Below, piece by piece: positions 14,775 through 17,361 of a DNA stretch of 17,361 nucleotides. This stretch comes from JAAFJU01 sp043764895 (lineage in GTDB: Bacteria; Cyanobacteriota; Cyanobacteriia; Leptolyngbyales; Leptolyngbyaceae), in the NCBI GenBank assembly GCA_043764895.1, contig JAYUJY010000202.1:1-17361 (forward strand), written 5' to 3'. A program made the translations under genes and the position numbers. The notes under the pieces were generated by a model. The model saw nothing but the letters and a program-made list of their open reading frames with translations, searched no databases and was not told where the DNA came from. How positions within the stretch are numbered: the stretch's first letter is position 1; every line of letters begins with the position of its first letter.

Positions 14775-14820
14775 CCCTGAACCGATCGGGTCCACCTCAT
14801 GAGACGGCTCGATCGCAGGG
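14775..14820 (-). promoter_or_regulatory. Hairpin that can mask the ribosome binding site
   Basis: On the minus strand CCCTGCGATCG (14820-14810) can pair with CGATCG (14788-14783) and, across a three-base bulge, CAGGG (14779-14775). The last part overlaps the AGGGGG Shine-Dalgarno sequence of the 153-aa gene. This is the layout expected of an expression platform acting on translation. The fold is inferred from complementarity and was not calculated. Confidence 0.5.
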
Positions 14821-14879
14821 ATCATCTAAAAGAATAACGTTAAACACAATCTGTACCTCGCAGAGCGTTGGACATGGAC

Positions 14880-14995
14880 TAGAGCATTGGTGGGTGTTCT
14901 GACTTAGAGCAACGGGGCATAACCCAAAGCGCTCATCACAGTTGCGGGACAGCGGCAGAATTACACTGCTCTTTCCCCAGTTATTTCAATGACGA
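14880..14995 (-). promoter_or_regulatory. Cobalamin riboswitch
   Basis: Reading the minus strand from 14991 to about 14880: GGGGAAAGAGC, then GCAG-TGTAATT-CTGC (P4-like stem), then CCGCTGTCCCGCAACTGTGA, which is the near-invariant core, then a hairpin (GAGC...GCTC), then the B12 box AGTCAGAACACCCACC. A five-bp closing pair, CATTG (14991-14987) with CAATG (14889-14885), brings the ends together. The usual GGT-containing P2 arm before GGGAA seems absent or strongly changed, so it may be a variant or decaying form. It lies about 115 bp upstream of the 153-aa gene start and downstream of the RppB-like kinase. When cobalamin binds, the RNA normally represses the downstream genes. Confidence 0.78.
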
Positions 14996-15111
14996 AGAAT
15001 CAATTGAAATCGATACTCAGTGTAACAAATCTTATCACGATCGAAGACGCTGCATCTAAGATCCGGCGGCATCTTGAAGAATTGCATCTGGCCGAACTCC
15101 AGCCGTTCTGA
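14989..15111 (+). CDS. Possible 40-residue ORF antisense to the riboswitch 5' end
   Basis: ATG at 14989 to TGA at 15111 gives 40 residues beginning MTKNQLKSILSVTNLITIED and ending HLAELQPF. The composition is protein-like (amphipathic helix, balanced charges), but there is no Shine-Dalgarno sequence, no recognised domain, and it overlaps the riboswitch on the other strand by a few bases. It may be a gene relic or chance. It fills much of the gap between the riboswitch and the kinase stop. Confidence 0.18.
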   Translation: MTKNQLKSILSVTNLITIEDAASKIRRHLEELHLAELQPF

Positions 15112-15114
15112 GAC

Positions 15115-16530
15115 TTAGGACTGCGATCGTAACGTCCCCGGCAACTGGACGATGAACAGACTCCCTTGGCCTACATCGCTCTTAACCGTAATGCTGCCTC
15201 TGTGGTGTTGAACGATCGCCCGAGCAATCGCAAGTCCCAGTCCCGTTCCGCCCGTCTTGCGGGATCGATCATTCTCAACTCGATAAAACCGTTCAAAAAT
15301 ATGGGTTTGTTCTGCGGCTGGAATACCAATTCCTGTGTCTTTGATGGTGATCAGGGCCGATCGATCGCGGTGTTCTAATTCGATCGTCACAGTTCCGTTC
15401 GCAGGCGTATAGTGAATGGCATTGGCAATTAAGTTGGATATCAATCGATAGAGTTGTTGCTCATGTCCCAAAACATGGATTGGAGGATTAGGAACCTTGC
15501 CGTAGAGCGTAATTTCTGCCGCGACTGCAAGCTCCAAAAATTCTTCAGACAGATCGGTGATTAAGTCATTCAAGCAACAGGGCTGAAAATCTTTGGAAGA
15601 GGTCTTTTGTTCGATACTGCTCAGTAGAAGTAAGTCAGAAATCAAATGGCTCAAGCGTCTTCCTTGACGATCGATTGTTCCCAGCAATAGATGAATTTGC
15701 TGCTGATCTACAGGCTCAATTCGCATCAAAGCTTCAACGGTTGTGAGCAGACTAGCAAGGGGCGATCGGAGTTCGTGAGCTGCATTAGCGGTGAAGAGTT
15801 TTTGCTGTTCATAGGATTGATAAATAGGGGTCATGGCTAACCCGGATAACCCCCAACTTGAAACCACCACTATGCTCAGAAGAATCGGAAAAGCGATCGT
15901 CAAAATCCACTGAATTCGATCGATTTCTGCATCGAAAGCGGCAAGGTTTCGACCGATTTGCAAATAGCCCCAAGACGAATGGGACGGGTATTGGGAATTA
16001 CTTTCGATCTGATGTCTATCGGCACTATGCAAGATAATGGTGAATTGATGATAGCGAATACCATCGCTACTCCGAAGGGTTTTCCAAGGTTGAGTATTTA
16101 TTCGTTCAGTACTGAGTCGTTCAGAGCTTACGGGTTCCATTAATTGAAAGGGATGACTGGGCGAAAAGGCAATTAATTGATTATGGTGATCGAGGAGTCG
16201 AATGTAGTAGGTATTTCGATCGCTAATTCCCGTGGTGTGACGTTGGATGAGCGATGGTTTGACGTCACAGGGTTGCCCAACCAAACAGAGTTCTGGCAAA
16301 ATCCGGCGCAAAACAGTGGTGGGATTTTCAGAGGCCGGGAGCATCGGTTCCAAACTATCGTGCAGCGTTCCTGCGATCGATTCCATTTCTCGTTCCATCG
16401 CTGCCCAATTGGATTGCACCATCGATCGATACAGGCCAAACCCGGACGCACTCAGAATCACGCCCATGACGATCGCATACCAAAGCGCTAATCGAAGACG
16501 ACTGCGACGAAAAAGTTGTTTGCTGTTCAT
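15115..16530 (-). CDS. rppB: RppB-like sensor histidine kinase
   Basis: A 471-residue membrane kinase. Segment one lies at about 15-35 (ALWYAIVMGVILSASGFGLY) and segment two at about 207-228. Between them is a periplasmic sensor of about 170 residues with Cys82 and Cys88 (CLVGQPC). HisKA follows with phosphoacceptor His252 in AAHELRSPLAS, then the N box (LISNLIANAIHYT), G1 (DTGIGIP), F box (FERFYRVENDRS) and G2 (GGTGLGLAIARAIV). The opening (RLRLALWYAIVMG...GTLHDSLEP...LCLVG..C) fits the cyanobacterial RppB/NrsS group, linked in Synechocystis to redox control of photosynthesis genes and to nickel response. It starts 9 bp after the RppA-like regulator gene; the two form one operon. Downstream is the B12 riboswitch. 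Confidence 0.87.
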   Translation of the reverse strand: MNSKQLFRRSRLRLALWYAIVMGVILSASGFGLYRSMVQSNWAAMEREMESIAGTLHDSLEPMLPASENPTTVLRRILPELCLVGQPCDVKPSLIQRHTTGISDRNTYYIRLLDHHNQLIAFSPSHPFQLMEPVSSERLSTERINTQPWKTLRSSDGIRYHQFTIILHSADRHQIESNSQYPSHSSWGYLQIGRNLAAFDAEIDRIQWILTIAFPILLSIVVVSSWGLSGLAMTPIYQSYEQQKLFTANAAHELRSPLASLLTTVEALMRIEPVDQQQIHLLLGTIDRQGRRLSHLISDLLLLSSIEQKTSSKDFQPCCLNDLITDLSEEFLELAVAAEITLYGKVPNPPIHVLGHEQQLYRLISNLIANAIHYTPANGTVTIELEHRDRSALITIKDTGIGIPAAEQTHIFERFYRVENDRSRKTGGTGLGLAIARAIVQHHRGSITVKSDVGQGSLFIVQLPGTLRSQS

Positions 16531-16539
16531 GATGATTCG

Positions 16540-17235
16540 CTAAAACGCTGAATTAAATCGGTAGCCTTGACCCGGAATCGTTTCGATCGGGCAATCACAT
16601 TCATGAGTCAGTAATTTGCGTCGTAGCAATCTCATTTGTGCTGCAACCACATTGCTAATCGGTTCTTCTTGGAGATCCCAGAGCTGTTGCCGAAGTTTGC
16701 TGCCTGAAACAATGCGATCGGGATTTTGCATGAGATAGACGAGGATTTGAAACTCTTTAATCGTGAGCGGAATCGTGTTTTTAGACGGCCCAGGTCGCTC
16801 TACGCACAGGGCATTATTGGCAAAATCCAGAGTCAATGGTCCGATCGTCAAGATCTGAGGTTGGAAATTGGGCGATCGACGCTGAAGGGCGCGCAACCGA
16901 GCCAGCAATTCATCCATCACAAAGGGCTTGACTAAGTAATCATCCGCCCCTGCGTCCAGACCTGCAATGCGGTTTTCAGGTTGTCCTAAGGCTGTGAGCA
17001 TCAGCACGGGCAATGGGTTTTGATGAAGTCTCAGTTTTTGACAAAGTTCCAGACCGGACAGATTCGGCAAGAGCCAGTCCACAACAGCGACGCTATAGTC
17101 CGTCCACTGGTTTTCGAGATAGTGCCAAGCCTCTCCTCCATCGGTCACCCAATCCACAACATATTTTTCGCTGATCAGAACTTGCTTAATCGCCTGTCCC
17201 AAATCAATTTCATCTTCGACCAGTAGAATTCGCAT
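16540..17235 (-). CDS. rppA: RppA-like response regulator (OmpR/PhoB type)
   Basis: A 231-residue DNA-binding regulator. The receiver domain (1-120) has Glu8/Asp9, phosphoacceptor Asp53 in VVDWLLP, Thr in MLTA and Lys in YLVKPF. The winged-helix domain (about 130-228) has IPLTIKEFQILVYLM, VVAAQMRLLRRKL and the ending IPGQGYRF. The SNVVAAQMRLLRRKL segment and DWLLPNLSGLELC are typical of the cyanobacterial RppA/NrsR group. Its partner is the kinase 9 bp downstream. In Synechocystis this type of pair answers to nickel and to the plastoquinone redox state; which applies here cannot be told. The promoter must lie in the short gap to the transposase tail or further upstream. Confidence 0.88.
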   Translation of the reverse strand: MRILLVEDEIDLGQAIKQVLISEKYVVDWVTDGGEAWHYLENQWTDYSVAVVDWLLPNLSGLELCQKLRLHQNPLPVLMLTALGQPENRIAGLDAGADDYLVKPFVMDELLARLRALQRRSPNFQPQILTIGPLTLDFANNALCVERPGPSKNTIPLTIKEFQILVYLMQNPDRIVSGSKLRQQLWDLQEEPISNVVAAQMRLLRRKLLTHECDCPIETIPGQGYRFNSAF

Positions 17236-17248
17236 GAGGATGTTGCGT

Positions 17249-17269
17249 GTTACGGGAATCAGCCGTAAC
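17249..17269. promoter_or_regulatory. 7-bp inverted repeat upstream of the response regulator
   Basis: GTTACGG (17249-17255) and CCGTAAC (17263-17269) are perfect complements with seven bases between them, 14 bp before the rppA start codon. This could be an operator for the regulator itself, or a weak hairpin at the end of the upstream transposase gene, whose stop codon it touches. Confidence 0.4.
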
Positions 17270-17361
17270 TACTCAGGCAGTGGAAGAGGAGAGATCGGAT
17301 CGCCCATAAATAATTGAACCAGAGCATCCAACACATTAGCCCCCTGTTTCCTCAAGGTGGA
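17269..17361 (-). CDS. Partial CDS, C-terminal tail, probably of a transposase
   Basis: Thirty codons and a TAG stop (17271-17269) remain open to the window edge. The peptide STLRKQGANVLDALVQLF followed by MGDPISPLPLPE resembles the C-terminal tail of some IS66-type transposases, where S-T-x-R-K-Q-G is followed by an L-x-A-L helix and a short proline-rich end. I recall this pattern only in general terms, so the family assignment is tentative. It ends 33 bp before the response regulator start, on the same strand. Confidence 0.5.
   Translation of the reverse strand, partial: STLRKQGANVLDALVQLFMGDPISPLPLPE

Noticed and set aside
14769..17349. Shared 11-mer TTAGCCCCCTG near 14769 and near 17339
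   Set aside because: One copy is part of a ribosome binding site and the other lies inside the transposase tail; similarity does not extend on either side, so chance is the simplest view.

Overview
The window looks like chromosomal DNA from a cyanobacterium, probably one of the filamentous or Leptolyngbya-like lineages. Supporting this are many GCGATCGC (HIP1) octamers, an NDH-1 subunit of cyanobacterial type (NdhB), the divergent cyanobacterial Hfq, a cyanobacterial RppA/RppB-type two-component pair, and tmk and dapF as housekeeping genes. No rRNA, tRNA, CRISPR array or complete IS was found. Only a short probable transposase tail is present, at the right edge.

Left part (1-4450): the 5' end of an unrecognised minus-strand gene runs off the window. 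It is followed by tmk (+), hfq (-, overlapping the tmk stop tail-to-tail), a MITE-like repeat (copy A), dapF (+), a bidirectional hairpin terminator, ndhB (-), and a tiny predicted secreted protein (-) with a tandemly duplicated stop region. Middle part (4698-9582): a class V aminotransferase (-) is divergent from a secreted DM13-domain protein (+). Then come repeat copy B, an ECF sigma factor, its RskA-type membrane anti-sigma factor, a secreted beta-propeller protein, and repeat copy C, which is inverted relative to B. The sigma, anti-sigma, propeller and DM13 genes look like an envelope-signalling module with two secreted candidate partners or targets. Next is a likely three-gene operon (9638-13004): a TVP38/DedA-like membrane protein, a MerA-like FAD disulfide oxidoreductase, and an RlmL-like RNA methyltransferase.

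Right part (13102-17361): everything reads on the minus strand. In transcription order there is a transposase tail, an RppA-like response regulator, an RppB-like histidine kinase, a cobalamin riboswitch, an unrecognised 153-aa protein, and a three-His-box fatty acid desaturase. The riboswitch is the most interesting element. Its core is clear (the CTGTCCCGCAACTGTGA block and a B12-box-like AGTCAGAACACCCACC), yet it sits upstream of genes with no known B12 role. A hairpin that can bury the Shine-Dalgarno sequence lies just before the start codon, so vitamin B12 may control translation of the unknown protein and perhaps the desaturase. The neighbouring kinase and regulator resemble pairs tied to nickel and redox sensing, which makes a metal, corrin and membrane-lipid link plausible but unproven.
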